DNA of 64,000 nucleotides from Coptis chinensis (taxonomy: Eukaryota > Streptophyta > Magnoliopsida > Ranunculales > Ranunculaceae), in contig CM027381.1 of the NCBI GenBank assembly GCA_015680905.1, forward strand, positions 16,345,501 to 16,409,500, written 5' to 3'. The notes below the pieces were generated by a model. It worked only from the letters and a program-made list of their open reading frames with translations. It ran no database searches and had not been told where the DNA came from. The position numbers and the translations under genes were made by a program. This document shows, piece by piece, positions 22,545 to 35,389 of the stretch (position 1 is the stretch's first letter; every line of letters begins with the position of its first letter).

Positions 22545-24270
22545 ATGGCTGAAGAAAGAGAGTCTCCTCTCTCTGACTTTTACAAAGCCTTTAACGATAT
22601 CCCAAAATCTTGCATCGTTCTTGCAGACCCAGTGGGGGATTTCCAAATCCCCCCAAATATATTGAATTTGTTACCCGTTTTTCATGGGTTAGACCATGAA
22701 AAACCTTATCAGCACATGCGTAGGATTGAGCAAGTCTTTACTACATTCTACCATCCTACGGTTGGTGCTGAACAAATTAAACTAAGGGTGTTTCCTTTCA
22801 CCTTAGCCGATAAGGTGACATCTTGGTTAAATGCCCAAGCACCTAATTTTGTGGACTCATGGGCCAAACTTGTTCAACTATTTATGGAACATTTTTACCC
22901 ACCACTGAAGACAGATGAAATGCTTTCCAAGATTCATTTCTTTCTACAGAATCCTCATAAATAATTTTCAGAGGCTTGGAATCGTTTCACCGACCTTCTT
23001 ATAGAGTGTCCATACCATAACCTCGAGAAAGACACGTTAGTTCGTGCCTTTTTCAAAAAACTTTTACACCACCATAAAGAAGTCCTTGACATAATGAATG
23101 GGGGTAGTTTCCTCAGTAAAGGAGCCTCAGAGGCTTATAAATTTTTAGAAAATCAAACTAAGCGTAATAATAACCGGGAGGGGGTAGTGACGATATCTCC
23201 CGTTTCGCTAGTTCTTCTACAACAGTTAAAGCCGCCGATATGTTTGAGATGAAACCCGATCCTGAACTTAAAAATTTAATCGAATCTCTAACTAAAAAGG
23301 TAGAGGCTATTTCTGTTCAACAAAAGCCTATTCCCCGGCCATGAATGTCAACTCCAATCCATGTAATTTCTGTTTGAGTCCAGAGCATCCCGACTCCTAT
23401 TGTCCTCTCGCTTATGAACAACAAACATCACAACAAGATAATGTTTGCTCAATTAATAGTTATCCTATTCCTAACACCCCTTGGAAACAACATCCAAACT
23501 TCAGTTGGAGAAATAATCAACAAGTAACACCTCCAGGGTTTAATAATCATAATGTTAGGCCAGCAAACAATTACAACCAAGCTCCACCACGACAAGGACA
23601 AGGTCAGGGTAATTATAATAATTATAATAATAATAATTATAATGCTAATAGAGGTATCGTTCCAGTAAATAGTAACTATCACAACCCACCCATTAATAAT
23701 CAACGTGACATAGTTCCTATCACACAACATATAGCTAACACTCCACAACCGGATCGTTTTGACACCTTTATGCAATCCCAACAACAGATTTTACAAGCCA
23801 TCCAACTTTCCTTACAGCAGTTAGCACAAGAAAAGTACAACCCAAAGGTGTGTTTCCAGGTCAAGCGATATCTAATCCTAAAATAACAAACACAGCCTTT
23901 GAGGTAAACGGTAATACTAGTATGGAAAATGCAAACGTAGGTGAGCTAAATGTCATCACCACTCTCCGTTCTAGCAGAGTGGTTGATAACAACGTAACTA
24001 TGCATATAGTTACCCCACTAGTAGTCCCTACAATGGATATTGAACTAGATACCGAAATAGAAACTGAAGATCCTATGCCTGTAGAAGTACCAGTTAAACC
24101 ACAACCTAAGAAACAAAAGGCCAAGGTTAAACATCCTGTTGATCCATATGCTAAATATAGAGAGAAACCACCATTTCCCCAGAGATTAGCCATGTTGAAC
24201 AAGGATACAAATTACGATGAGATTAGGGAAGTTTTCAAAAATCTAACAATAAACCTTTCTTTTTTTTAAG
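22545..24270 (+). pseudogene. gag region, Athila-like element
   Basis: The capsid core shows words such as FHGLDHEKPYQHMRRIEQVF and FTLADKVTSWLNAQAP, typical of the Athila/Tat gag domain. A CCHC zinc knuckle of the form C-x2-C-x4-H-x4-C lies near 23362-23404 (CNFCLSPEHPDSYC). An Asn/Gln-rich low-complexity part follows, then a basic linker to the protease. The region is broken. Confidence 0.87.
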
Positions 24271-24309
24271 CGATTAAAAAGTTACCTCACCATGCTAAGT
24301 TTCTTAAAA

Positions 24310-24960
24310 AGTTGTGCACTACTAGGAATAAGACAAATAGTCCTAAAAATGCCTTCCTAACTGAACAATTTCCAACTTTATTAGAACATATTGGAATCGT
24401 TAAGTACAAGAACCCTGGTCGTCCTACTGTACAATGCACCTTAGGAGATTCCCACACGACCACCGCTTTATTAGACCTGGGGGCGAGTGTAAACTTACTC
24501 CTGAATTATCTATACAAACAAATAGGTCTACAGGAGATGCAACCTACTAAAATGACGTTACAATTAGCGGATCAGTCTATTAAGTATCTTAAGGGTGTAG
24601 TTGAAAACGTGCTTGTTAAGGTTCAGGATTTCTACTATCTTACTGATTTTGTTATCCTCGATACAGAAGTCATTAACGACTCTGTTCCGATCATCTTAGG
24701 GCGTCCCTTCTTGGCGAATACCAACGCGCTTATCAATTGCCGCGATGGTTCGATATCCTTATCTTTTGACCATCTTTCTGTTGAGATAAATGTTTTTAAA
24801 ATAATGAAACAGTTACCAGATTCGTTTGTAGATGGGGAGGTTAGCATGATCGAGAGCTTAGCTCAAGACTATTTTAATAACACGTTTCCCAAAAACCAGA
24901 TGCATAAATTCCTTTCTTTTGGAAGTTCAGATTTCACCGATGACTCCTACTTAAAGGAAG
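24310..24960 (+). pseudogene. Protease region, Athila-like element
   Basis: A retroviral-type aspartic protease with TTALLDLGASVNLL at the active site and VPIILGRPFLAN near the C-terminal end. It lies between gag and RT in the usual order. Confidence 0.88.
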
Positions 24961-25009
24961 TCAACACCTATCGTAGACCATTCTGTTGCTCCATCTACTG
25001 AGTTTGAAG

Positions 25010-26620
25010 ACTTGCTGCCTAAGCAAGTTTTCACTACTCAAGATGAGGACCCTCAAGAAGCATTTATCGACATTCTTTCCATCCCGGTGCTTAAACTTCT
25101 TTCTTCTGAGTTAAAGTATATTCAACTTGATCCGGATGGTAGTCATCCGATAATTATATCTTCTATGTTATCTAAGAATGAAGAGACACGTTTGATTAGG
25201 GTGATTAGGGAACATCGTTCTGCGATTGGGTGGTCCTTAGCCGACATTAAGGGAATTGACCCTAATGTTTGCACTCATCATATCCATTTGGAGAATAACG
25301 CAAAGACTTCTCGCGAATCTCAGCGTCGCTTGAATCCTGCCATGAAAGAGGTGTTCAGAGAAGAAGTCTTACGGTTACTCGATACGGGAATCATATACCC
25401 AATCTCTGATAGCGAATGGATAAGTCCCATTCATGAAGTTCCTAAGAAATTAGGGATTACCATGGTACGTAATGCCAAGGGTGACTATGTTGCAACGCAT
25501 GATCCTATGAAATGGAGAATCTGTATCGATTACAGATGTTTAAATGCCATGACACGAAAGGATCATTTTCCCTTACCCTTTATAGATCAGATGCTTGAAC
25601 GTCTAGCTGGTTATGCTTTTTATTGTTTTTTGGATGGCTACTCTGGCTATTTTCATATTATTATTGATATTGATGACCAAGAAAAGACTACCTTCACATG
25701 TCCGTTTGGAACATATACCTATAAACGAATGCCTTTTGACCTTTGTAATGCTCTTGGTACCTTCTAGCGGTGTATGCTTCATATATTTAGTGACATGGTA
25801 GAACGCTTCATGGAAGTTTTCATGGATGACTTTTCTATCTATGGAGACTCTTTCACTGAGTGTCAGTCTAATCTATCTGAGGTTTTGACACGGTGTGAAG
25901 AGAAGAGTCTGGTTTTAAATTAGGAAAAATGTCATTTCATGGTGAAAAAAGGAATAGTGCTAGGGCACATTGTATCTAGTGATGGCATCGAAGTAGATAA
26001 GGCCAAACTAGATAAGATAGCAACTTTACCTATACCACGAACTGTCCGTGATATTAGAGCCTTTCTAGGCCATGCCGATTTTTATACAGCCTAATATCAC
26101 CTTAACCTATACCTATACCACCTCAAAAATAGCTAGGCCTTTAACTAATCTGCTTTTAAAAGATACCATCTTTGATTTTAATTTTATTTGTAAATAGGCT
26201 TTTGAAACTTTAAAAGCCACCTTAACCTCTGTACCCATTATACAGCCTCTCGATTGGTCTAAACCTTTCGAACTCATATGTGATGCTAGTGATTATACTG
26301 TTGGTGCTGTATTGGGACAGAAACTAGATAATAAATCAACTGTTATTTATTATGTTAGTAAAACTTTAAATGATGCTCAAAGGAATTATACAACTACTAA
26401 AAAAGAATTCTTAGCCTTCGTTTATGGTTTAGATAAGTTTTGTCCTTATTTGGTTGGTTCTAAGACTCTAGTTTACATGGACCATGCAGCCCTTAGGTAC
26501 CTTCTCGCAAAGAAGGATGCTAAGCAGAGATTAATCTGATATATTCTTCTCCTGCAAGAGTTCACATTAGAAATAAAGGACAAACGAGGGGTCGAAAACG
26601 TTATTGCCACCCACTTATCT
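25010..26620 (+). pseudogene. Reverse transcriptase and RNase H, Athila-like element
   Basis: RT words run in standard order: GIIYPISDSEWISPIHEVPK, KWRICIDYRCLNAMTRKDHF, YCFLDGYSGYFHI, TFTCPFGTYTYKRMPF, and FMDDFSIYGDSF around the catalytic site. RNase H follows from about 26270 with CDASDYTVGAVLGQ and KTLNDAQRNYTTTKKEFLAF. These domains copy the element's RNA into DNA. The region is broken at several points. Confidence 0.92.
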
Positions 26621-26629
26621 AGACTTATG

Positions 26630-27995
26630 AATGACGATGATAGTGATTCTGAGTCCATACCTGACTCTTTTCCTGATGAGCATATGTATGCTATTTTTTC
26701 TGCACCATGGTATGCTGACATTGTGAATTATTTAGCTTCTGATATTATTCCTGATGATTGGTCAAGAAATGAACCTAAGAAGTTCTTGGCCAGAGTTAAG
26801 CTTTACTACTGGGATGATCCCTACCTTTTTAAGTATTGTGCAGATCAGATTATTCGTCGTTGTATTCCCCATTGGGAATATAATGAGCTTCTATTATTCT
26901 GCCATGACAAAGAGTGTGGTGGCCATTTTAGTGGTATGAAAACAGCTGCTAAAATTCTTCAATGTGGATTTTATTGGCCTACTCTTTTTAAAGATGCCTA
27001 AGTGCATTGTAAGACGTGTGTTCGTTGCCAACAACTTGGGTGAATCACGAAGCGTAATATGATGACATTAAATCTAATCATGGTGGTAGAAGTTTTTTAT
27101 GTATGGGGCATTGATTTTATGGGTCCCTTTCCTATTTTCCATGGTTTTATATATATTCTAGTTGTCGTGGACTACGTGTCTAAATGGATAGAGGCCATGG
27201 CTTGCCATAACAATGACCATAAGACAATTGTGTTTTTTGTTAAGAAGTATATTTTCTGTCAATTTGGCATTCCTAAAGCCATCATTAGTGTTGGTGGAAC
27301 ACATTTTTGCAACAGAGTTGTTGCATCTCTAGTGAAAAAGTATGGAGTTACACATAAGGTAGCAACTCCTTATCATCCATAAACTAGCGGACAAATAGAA
27401 GTTTCTAATAGGGAAATCAAAAAGATCTTAGAAACAATTATAAATCCTTATAGGAAAGATTGGTCAAAGCGTCTAACTGATGCCTTATGGGCGTATAGGA
27501 CTGCTTTCAAAACTCTTATAGGTATGTCTCCCTTTAAACTTGTATTTGGGAAACCTTGTTATCTGCCCGTTGAATTGGAGCACCATGCTATGTGGGCTAT
27601 AAAAAGCCTTAACTTCAATTTTGATGAGTCGGGTGTCAAGCGCAAGTTGCAATTAAATGAACTTCAAGAAATCCATAGCGATTCTTATGATCTCACGAAG
27701 GATTATAAAGCTAACATGAAACGTGTTCATGATAAGCAAATCTTGCACAAAGAGTTTGTGGTAGGTCAAAAGGTTTGCTTTACAACTCCCGTCTACATAT
27801 TTTTCCAGGGAAATTAAAAACCTGTTGGTCTGGTCCTTTTCTGGTTACTGAAGCCACCCCTTATGGGGCAATCACCTTGGTAAATCTTAAGGACAACAGT
27901 ACCTTTCAAGTCAATGGCCAACGGTTAAAACATTTTTACGAGCTAATGTCCCCTGATGTGGAAGAACTCTTTTTACAGGACCCTGTCTATGAGGA
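26630..27995 (+). pseudogene. Integrase region, Athila-like element
   Basis: The N-terminal zinc-binding part has ECGGHFSGMKTAAKILQ and CGFYWPTLFKDA. The catalytic core has VWGIDFMGPFPIFHGF and DYVSKWIEAMAC, then KYGVTHKVATPYHP. The C-terminal part ends with the LVTEATPYGAITLVNL and FQVNGQRLKHFY words seen in this lineage. The region is broken. Confidence 0.9.
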
Positions 27996-27999
27996 CTGA

Positions 28000-28985
28000 C
28001 CTTTGTTGCTTGATGTATTTCCTTTCACATCCATATATTGGTAAGTGCACCATTCAGGTAACCGGGCCCTCCTTATAGAGTGTGTGGCTGTAAATACCGG
28101 ATCCTAAGTCCACGTTCAACATAATTCACGTTTTCCACTCTTGCATGTTTTCTCGGTTTTTGAGTCATGTTCCTCTATGGTGTGAATTATGTCTTTATGG
28201 CTTTTTCATTTTTCTTATATTAAATCTTATTCATAAAAAATAAAAAAATTTAAAATCATAAATAGTAATCTAGGAAGTCTTGGGAATCTAACTTTAAAAG
28301 ACCTATGTTTAAAACAAATTTTCTAAACTCTGTTGTCTAAAATATGTTTGGGGGTGGGGTGTTGGTCTTTCCGTCTGTGATTGTTAAACATTCCAATTGT
28401 GTTGTTTATGTTGTTTAATCGTATTTTGATTCGGGTTGATATTATCTATGAATTTAGATTTCATGTGTTCGCATAACTTACATCACGCACACACTTTGAG
28501 GCATTTTCGATCTTCTTATATGTCACCCACGGTTTGAATAGAGTATTTTATGGATCATTGGATTGGAAATTCTCTCCTGATCATTTTCATATCTCATTCG
28601 CAAAAATCGGACCGATAATGAATCGGCAATTTTAGTTTGAAGTTGCACGAAAAATCGAAAAATTTTGGAAATCAAATTGGGCTTAGGCCCAAGTCAACAG
28701 TACAACCCAAGAACGCATCGCGTTCTTCTTCTTCATCTTCCCAATTCTGTCATTAACGATTTTAAACCCTAGACCAAAAAAAAAAAAAAAACCACGCCAA
28801 AATAGTTTCACCCACTCCAAAACTTCTCCAAAACATCTCCACCACCATTTCCAACCTTTTGCACCACCAAAACATAAAAAAATTCAAAATAAATTCAAAC
28901 CACTATCGCCACCTCCCAAATTTTTGAGTTAGGTTGATTCAAACTCCATTCCTACATTGTCTCAAACCCATAAATCAACTCCAAA
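28000..28985 (+). other. Untranslated spacer after pol, Athila-like element
   Basis: AT-rich with a GTTTGGGGGTGGGGTG stretch near 28345. Such an internal polypurine-like tract between pol and the downstream ORF is often seen in Athila relatives, but its use here is inference. Confidence 0.5.
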
Positions 28986-28989
28986 CTTC

Positions 28990-31806
28990 AATGGCTCAAA
29001 GACGAAGAATTTTGCCGGAACAAGCTTTTATCGACCAATTCGCGTCGTTTTACAGTGACGAGATGATTCGTAGGGATTGGACGAAGTTGTGGTATTCGAC
29101 AGATGACTTTTATCAAGACGATTTGGTCCAAAAATTCTATAAGACGAGGGAGTTGGATGGTAATAAATTTTTGTGAAGGTGAATAAAATAAGGAGAGAAG
29201 TTAATAGAAATTTGTTGGCTTGTATTTTTGGCATGGAGGAAGGACGTAATCTAGTAGTCACATTGCAGGAATCCCAAATTGGTGGGATCGAGCCTTTGAT
29301 GAATGAGGCGGTTTTGGAGGGAAACTACAATGCGAGTTCACATTGTATTCGCCAGTCGTCTTTGCGAAACAACCAGCTGGCTGTAGCTCAGTGGATTGGT
29401 AGGAATGTCATTGGCAAGGAGAAAGTCAGTGACATCAGTCTGAATTGTCTTCACGTTTTATGAATACTCCAGGAGAGGAAGTATGAATTCTGTATCCTCA
29501 AGTTTTTGATAAATATGATTAGAGGAGTTAGGAAGAGTATTGCACCTTTCCCTGTGTTGATAACAAAGATCATGATGAGTTTGAGTGTTACTCCGAAATC
29601 TGATCAGATTATGCTGAACTTGCATTCAAATGCAAGTATTTACACGCAATGTATCTAGAAGACTTGGAGGTTGCCGGCTGATAGGGTTGTTAGTTCGGAT
29701 GATGAGGAAGAGGACATGGGATGTTTTGAGGTCGATGCCTTGGAGAAGTGTACTTCTGATGTAGAACGCATGTCAGTGCTTCATCGTGGCATGTGTTCTC
29801 TTAATACTATTTGTGAAGATCTCCGAACTCGACAGACTACCATACATTAGAATTATGAGACTCGTGCCCAGCGCGAAGATGAGCATTGGGAAGAGATGAA
29901 AGCATTTATGGAGGTACAGCGCAAGTTCCGAGTAGAAATGCTAGAAAGCTTGCCACCCCAGGGGGGGTTCTTCTTCTGAGGAGGTGTCTGTGAGGCATGA
30001 GCGTCTTTAAAGAAGGATGACTGACTCTGGACCTTCTTCGTCTCAGAGGCCATCTTCATCTCGTGGCTAGTGTTTAGAAAAATTTGTTGTTTTGATGTTA
30101 TTTAGTTATTTTATTGTTTTTATTAGTTCGGATGTTAAGTTGTTAAATTCAGTAGTTAAATTTGAATTCAGTAGTAAATTGTATTTTAAATTTCGATTTT
30201 AATTTAATGTGGTTCTTTTCTACGTATGCAATAATTTTAACATTAATCCCACCTTCCCGAATTGTTTGGGGTGGTATTATTTCTTTTAGCATTGTTTTAA
30301 TATGATCCACCATTTTAGAAGTAATATTTCGATGATTGTTGGAAATGTTGCCGATATTGGCATGGCTATGATTAGATATTGTGGTAGGATGAAATTTCAA
30401 TGAGTTAGGAAGTTGCTATTCTAAATTCAACCTAAAAGATATTAGGTTTGTTTTAGAATAAGGAATATGGGTTGTTTCCGTTTTAGGTTTTGGAAATATT
30501 TTGTTTTCGACAATTGCCTTAAAATTTTTGGCAACTTGTTAATTCGATTTAGAAACTAAAATCCTATATAAACTTCCTTCATTCTCCACACAAAACCCAC
30601 ACATCTCACTTTCATCTCTCACCTTAAACCTCCAATTTTTCCTTTTATTTTTCACTTCGCCCTGCTCAGAACACACAGAGCACGACCCGCGCCCTCCCAA
30701 GACAAATTGTGAGCACGCCTAGCGCTGACATGCCTATTACTCCATTTGCACTCGAAAGCCGACACCGCCAAGCCAAGGCTAAATTTGAGCCACCACCACC
30801 CGACCTCCGTGAGGGCACGAAAAATTCTGATTTTTTGTAGGTTGTTCCAGGATCGTTTGCAGCTTTTCTAGAGAGTAGTTTTGTGATGACATCTCCTACA
30901 GTTATACCTGAGCAGTCTTTCAAAGACTTGTTGGGAAGCGAAATCTATGGAGGTTGGTTCCGTGACAGAATCTTGTAGTTAGGATGGAGGCATCTCCTAG
31001 TAAGTGATGATGACTCATATTCACCTCAGCTTACTGCATATTTTTACAATAATATTAATTTCTATTGTAACCATGATGGAGAACAAAAATTTTCTCTTGC
31101 AATTAATGACACGACAATGGAATTCAATAAGAATTTGGTAGCTTTGGTTTCGGGATTGCCTTTGCCAAATCATACACACACGTAGGGATATATGACTGAT
31201 AATGCATACCTCTATGACTATGCATATTTCCATGAGTATTATAGGGGAGGGGTATTTCGTATAATGAACCAAGGGCGATATAACATAGCCCTTGGTAGCC
31301 TGTCCATGAATGTAGGCACCACCATGTTTTTCATCCTGATGAATATTTTAGGGGAATGGCAGTTTACTTATGCAAATAGTACCACTGGTGACGTTTTCCT
31401 TGCTTTAGCTAAGGGACGTCGCCTATACGACATTCCCAGAGTTTTAGTGGCTAGTCTTAAGAGAGCCCATAGCATGCGGCATAAGTATCTTCTTATGCCT
31501 ATTTTGGTTTGCCGCATCATGCGCGGTTGTTTACCTGAGTTCTGTACCCAGTTCACGGATTGGAAAAGGGTTGAAGTCATAAGACCCACCAATTGCGTGG
31601 TTCATTCATTTTGAGTTATGACTTGGCCGGGATGGCAGGTGCAACCTCATTTGGTTGCTCCTTACACCCCATCAGACCGAGTAACACTCGACAGGTTAGC
31701 ACGGGTTGATGACACACGGCGAAGGGCTTGGCAAGTTATTATAATGTGGCAGGACGCAAAAGAGCCTTGGTCCTATCAAGAGGATGAGGATGAGGATGAT
31801 GCTTAA
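28990..31806 (+). pseudogene. Downstream accessory (env-position) region, Athila-like element
   Basis: Two coding blocks lie where Athila elements carry their env-like ORF. The first (about 28990-30070) starts MAQRRRILPEQAFIDQFASF and is charged. The second (about 30850-31806) has NVGTTMFFILMNILGEWQFT and LMPILVCRIMRGCLPEFCTQ. Neither shows a clear signal peptide or a sure membrane anchor, so calling it an envelope rests on position only. The two blocks are separated by about 800 bp with LTR-like, non-coding character. The region is broken. Confidence 0.55.
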
Positions 31807-33595
31807 ACGCGGGAGATAAGATATGTTTTTAGTTTCAGTTAGTGTCTACTTATGTCCCAAGCAATTTGATTATTGTTAACCCCATAACGGGTGGAACTCA
31901 TATAGAGTTGCGTCTGTTTTTCTTTTTCTATATTAGTATGTTTTAACCTTGTTTTGTAGATGTTCTAGAATTTCATGCGTTTCCATGGTATTTTTTCTAC
32001 CCTTTTTATTTCAATATTTTGGGGACAAAGCATACTTCTTGTTTGGGGGTGGCATAGAAACACGAGTAATTAAGGCATCTGTTAGGATATAGATATGTAC
32101 AATATGCACTTGTTTTCTAGTAAAAATTCAAAAATTTCAAAAATTCAAAAATATAAATAAAAAGTTTATGTTATACACTTAGGAATATTAGTATTGTTTT
32201 CTTTCTCTATGCTCTTAATAATCTAGAAGTCTTACGTAGCTTTTGCATTAGAATAGTTTTTAGAAACTTAGGTTAATATGTAGATAATAATCTTTGCATC
32301 TTTCTATAAATATATTGCATGAGTATCTATGATTGTTTGGCAGTAAGTTTCTGAAATCTAGGCTAGACTACTTATTCTACAAATTCTGTGAGAATATAGC
32401 CTAAATCCTTATATGAGTGAAAAAATTGAGAAATGACACAAGGGAGAAATAAAATCCGGATAGAGAAATCACACGTCCACTTGCTTGATCACTATACCAT
32501 ATCCTAAGCGAGAATTTAGGACCTCTTTGGATCAATATAGCAAGAAATTCAAACCTATAAATTATTTTCCGCTAGTCGCCCCTCTGAGCCTTTCTTTAGC
32601 CTTTCATAAACCGCAAATCCTTTACCCCTTTACAAAACCAAAACAAAATAAAAAATCAATAGAATGAGTCTGAGAATAGGATGAGTGAAGAAAAGAGAAA
32701 GGAAAAACCTGTGTAAACAAAAATTAGTTAGTTGCTTCAGAAAAGAAAAAGAAAAAAAGTTTCCATCCAAAGAAAAGAAAAGAAAAATAAAAATAGAAAC
32801 AAAATAAAAACTCCAAAAATAGAATAAAAGGAGTCAAAAAGCCAAAATAAAAAGGCTATGGATGGAAACAAAGTGTAAAAGAAAAAAAAACAAGGGTTTC
32901 TCTAGTTACGTAATATGAAGACCCTATTAACTCAGACTTATCCTTTTGAATATCCATTTCCTTCCTTTTTAAACCATCTCCTAATTCCCACAACACCTAT
33001 ATAAGACCTCTAGCTCAATTAGGAATAGGTTAATGTGATAGTAAGTGGCTGATGTGTTTGATCAACTTCGGCTTTTTGCGTGTCATTGAGATTGTAAGGT
33101 AAAGTGTGCCCACTGCACACTAGAGTAGCAAAACTTGAGCGGAAAAATCAGAGTGTTTTTGTCTTGACATTTATGTGAGGACCTACTTAAGGACACTATT
33201 CCAAAGTTTCAGAATGGACCTGTTAGTGCATTTCATAGTATTACTCATTGCATATATGTTTATTCGTAGATTATTGATTATTATGCATATATTAGCTTAG
33301 GTTTCGACTGGATTATTCTGTATTCATTGCTAGTGAGATGTATAGATAATTGAGACATAAATAAGGAAACAATAGTTCTATTTCTTAGTCGTTGTAGTAT
33401 AGATGAAGTTTGTGATTACCTTCACTGGAAAACTCTCACGAGACTATAACTCGTCCACTAGGGAATTCTTAGTGGTTTAAGGCCTTGTTGCATATGGTCA
33501 ATGCAATCGCACTCAGCGAAACGAGATTAGTTAGAACTCCATTTTTGGTCACTTATTCTAATTTCTCATATTTGCTTGAGGACAAGCAAAATGCT
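31807..33595 (+). other. 3' untranslated region, Athila-like element
   Basis: A long purine-rich tail without genes. The part at about 32065-32875 is the single-copy counterpart, on the opposite strand, of the 811-bp array unit at 58949-64000. Shared words include GATCACTATACCATATCC and AAATCCGGATAGAGAAATCA. Confidence 0.8.
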
Positions 33596-33608
33596 GTTTG
33601 GGGTGGTT
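33596..33608 (+). promoter_or_regulatory. Polypurine tract, Athila-like element
   Basis: GTTTGGGGTGGTT directly before the LTR start TGATAAGAGCC. The minus-strand Athila copy has the same sequence at 58193-58206. Confidence 0.65.
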
Positions 33609-35072
33609 TGATAAGAGCCTAAAATTGTAGTTTTAAGCCTTTAACAATAATACTTTTAGACCAATTATGCGAGTAATAAATAAGAGTTAATGCTGATTAC
33701 GTGTTTTTATGTATTTCAGGCATTAGAGTCAATTACGTGCAGAAATGTGTCACTTTGGCGAGATAAAGGAGCAAGAGTTGGTTGCCAAGAAGTTCTGTGA
33801 TTAAAGGCCAAGACTCAAAGAGAAAAAGCCTTTTTAAAGCCCGGTAAAAGATGAAAAGTCAACGCGGGCAGAAACAGCGACACAAAAGTTAATGGAACTT
33901 CTGAAGACTGTATCTTTGGACTTAGACTTTGGAATTAGGCCTACCTTATGTCAAAATGACCGTCTTGGAAAAAGCTTTCCAATGGTCCAAACCTTGACCT
34001 AATCAAAGGAGTAGAAGTGGACAAAACTCTATTAAAGTCAAATCCAGCTTAAAAGGGCTCTGTAAACTAAAGAAATTGGGTTTTGGGCTCGATTTCCCGG
34101 CCCAAAACATGGCTCCAGGCCCAAAAACGAAATTGGGGATCTCTTTCTCTTCTTGAGGGGAAGAAAGAGGTAGACAAGAAGCTAGACCCAGATTAGAAAA
34201 TAAATTAGTTTAGACTGCATTAATTAGTTTTATTTACTTGTTTTAAATTCAGTTGTGAATCAGTATTGTTATTATTCATTAGATCAATAAAGTTCGTTAA
34301 TTATTCATAAATCTAGTTTCATTCCATTAAATCATTTTAGCTTCAATTCATAGATTTAGTTAATAATCATTACTAGTTTCAATTCAATCTTGCATGATTA
34401 GATTTCCATTTTAATTCAAATAAGTAAATTTATAAAAAAAATTTATCATGTCTTGTTATGATTTATATATTAATGATAGCATAATGATTCAAGGCTAAAA
34501 CCTCCATTAGAGGGGTTTGAAAAAGCCTTGATAAAGCTTATTTTTGTTAGCGTAAAATAGTTCGCGATATTCCATTCCATTCTAGAAAACAATTACTTCA
34601 CCATAAGAATGGGTTTGATTGTTTCACATGCTAGTTGTTAGTTGGTAGAGATTACTATGAACAATTAGGGATTAGGAAGACCAAATTGCTATGCGAAAGC
34701 ATTTCAATTCGGATTACGACAATTCTTCGTTAGTAAATTAAGTCGAGTTAAGGTGGAATCAAATCCCCCTAATTCCTCCTCATATCGTCAAATTAGTAAT
34801 TCCGTAGTTTGAATTATCGTATCTTGTTTAGTACAATTTCCATCGTAGTATAATTTCCATCATTACTCTCATTGATTTTGATAGACTGATAATCGTAGTT
34901 AACTTAGAATTCTAAAGAACTAGGAATGGAACGAATCTTCTATTCCAACTCTATTTCAATAGCATCGAGAGTAGAAAACTTTGATAACCAACCAAAAACC
35001 AGTTCTAGTTTTACTTGTGTTTGAGTCTCGTTACTTATTTGTAGGTAAAACTATCGTTTTTACCTTTTATCA
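33609..35072 (+). repeat. 3' LTR of the nested Athila-like element
   Basis: 1464 bp from TGATAAGAGCC to CTTTTATCA, followed by the GTCGC target duplication and the resumed Tat host. Confidence 0.93.
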
Positions 35073-35089
35073 GTCGCCCCAGTTCTTGT

Positions 35090-35330
35090 TACTCAACCAA
35101 TCAAGATCCCAGAGGTCGCACCAGCCCCTGTTGTCATGACCACAGAGGTCGCATCAACTCCTGTTGTCGTAACCACAGAGGTCGCTCCAACTCCCATTGC
35201 CAAGATCTCTACTCCTTAGATCGACAAAGCATCATCCGTGACCAGCTCCACGGAGGTCGCTTCAGATTCTAAAGCAACAGTTCAAATTGAAAAAATGGAG
35301 CGAGTGAACCTAGGGGACTGAAGATGATCC
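35090..35330 (+). pseudogene. Repeat-rich linker between protease and RT, Tat element B
   Basis: The word AGAGGTCGC or GGAGGTCGC recurs about every 45-50 bp (near 35110, 35143, 35176 and 35253), giving Thr-Glu-Val-Ala-type peptide repeats with Pro and Val. The Athila target site lies in another GAGGTCGC word at 20381. This is a flexible linker, not a catalytic domain. Confidence 0.6.
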
Positions 35331-35389
35331 TAAGTTTGTCTATGTAGGGACTAACCTTGACCCTACTCTCAAGGCACAACTTGTAAACT

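Larger units (their letters stand above)
20389..35072 (+). mobile_element. Athila-like Ty3/Gypsy element nested in Tat element B
   Basis: A 14,684-bp element flanked by the 5-bp duplication GTCGC (20384-20388 and 35073-35077). LTRs of 1468 and 1464 bp run from T(A/G)ATAAGAGCC to ACCTTTTATCA. The primer-binding region has GCGCCGCTGCC, close to the tRNA-Asp type known for Athila. Order: gag, protease, RT/RNase H, integrase, a further two-block region where Athila elements carry an env-like ORF, then a long 3' untranslated region. LTRs differ by roughly 5-6% by eye, less than the host's pair, in line with the nesting. All coding parts are broken, with many breaks in total. Confidence 0.93.

Noticed and set aside
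31192-31614. Certain envelope glycoprotein
   Set aside because: Only the position fits. No signal peptide, cleavage site or clear anchor could be seen, so it is listed as an accessory region.
35090-35330. Tandem GAGGTCGC words as a transposon target signal
   Set aside because: They give in-frame peptide repeats of the Tat linker; the Athila insertion in one of them is a single case and could be chance.
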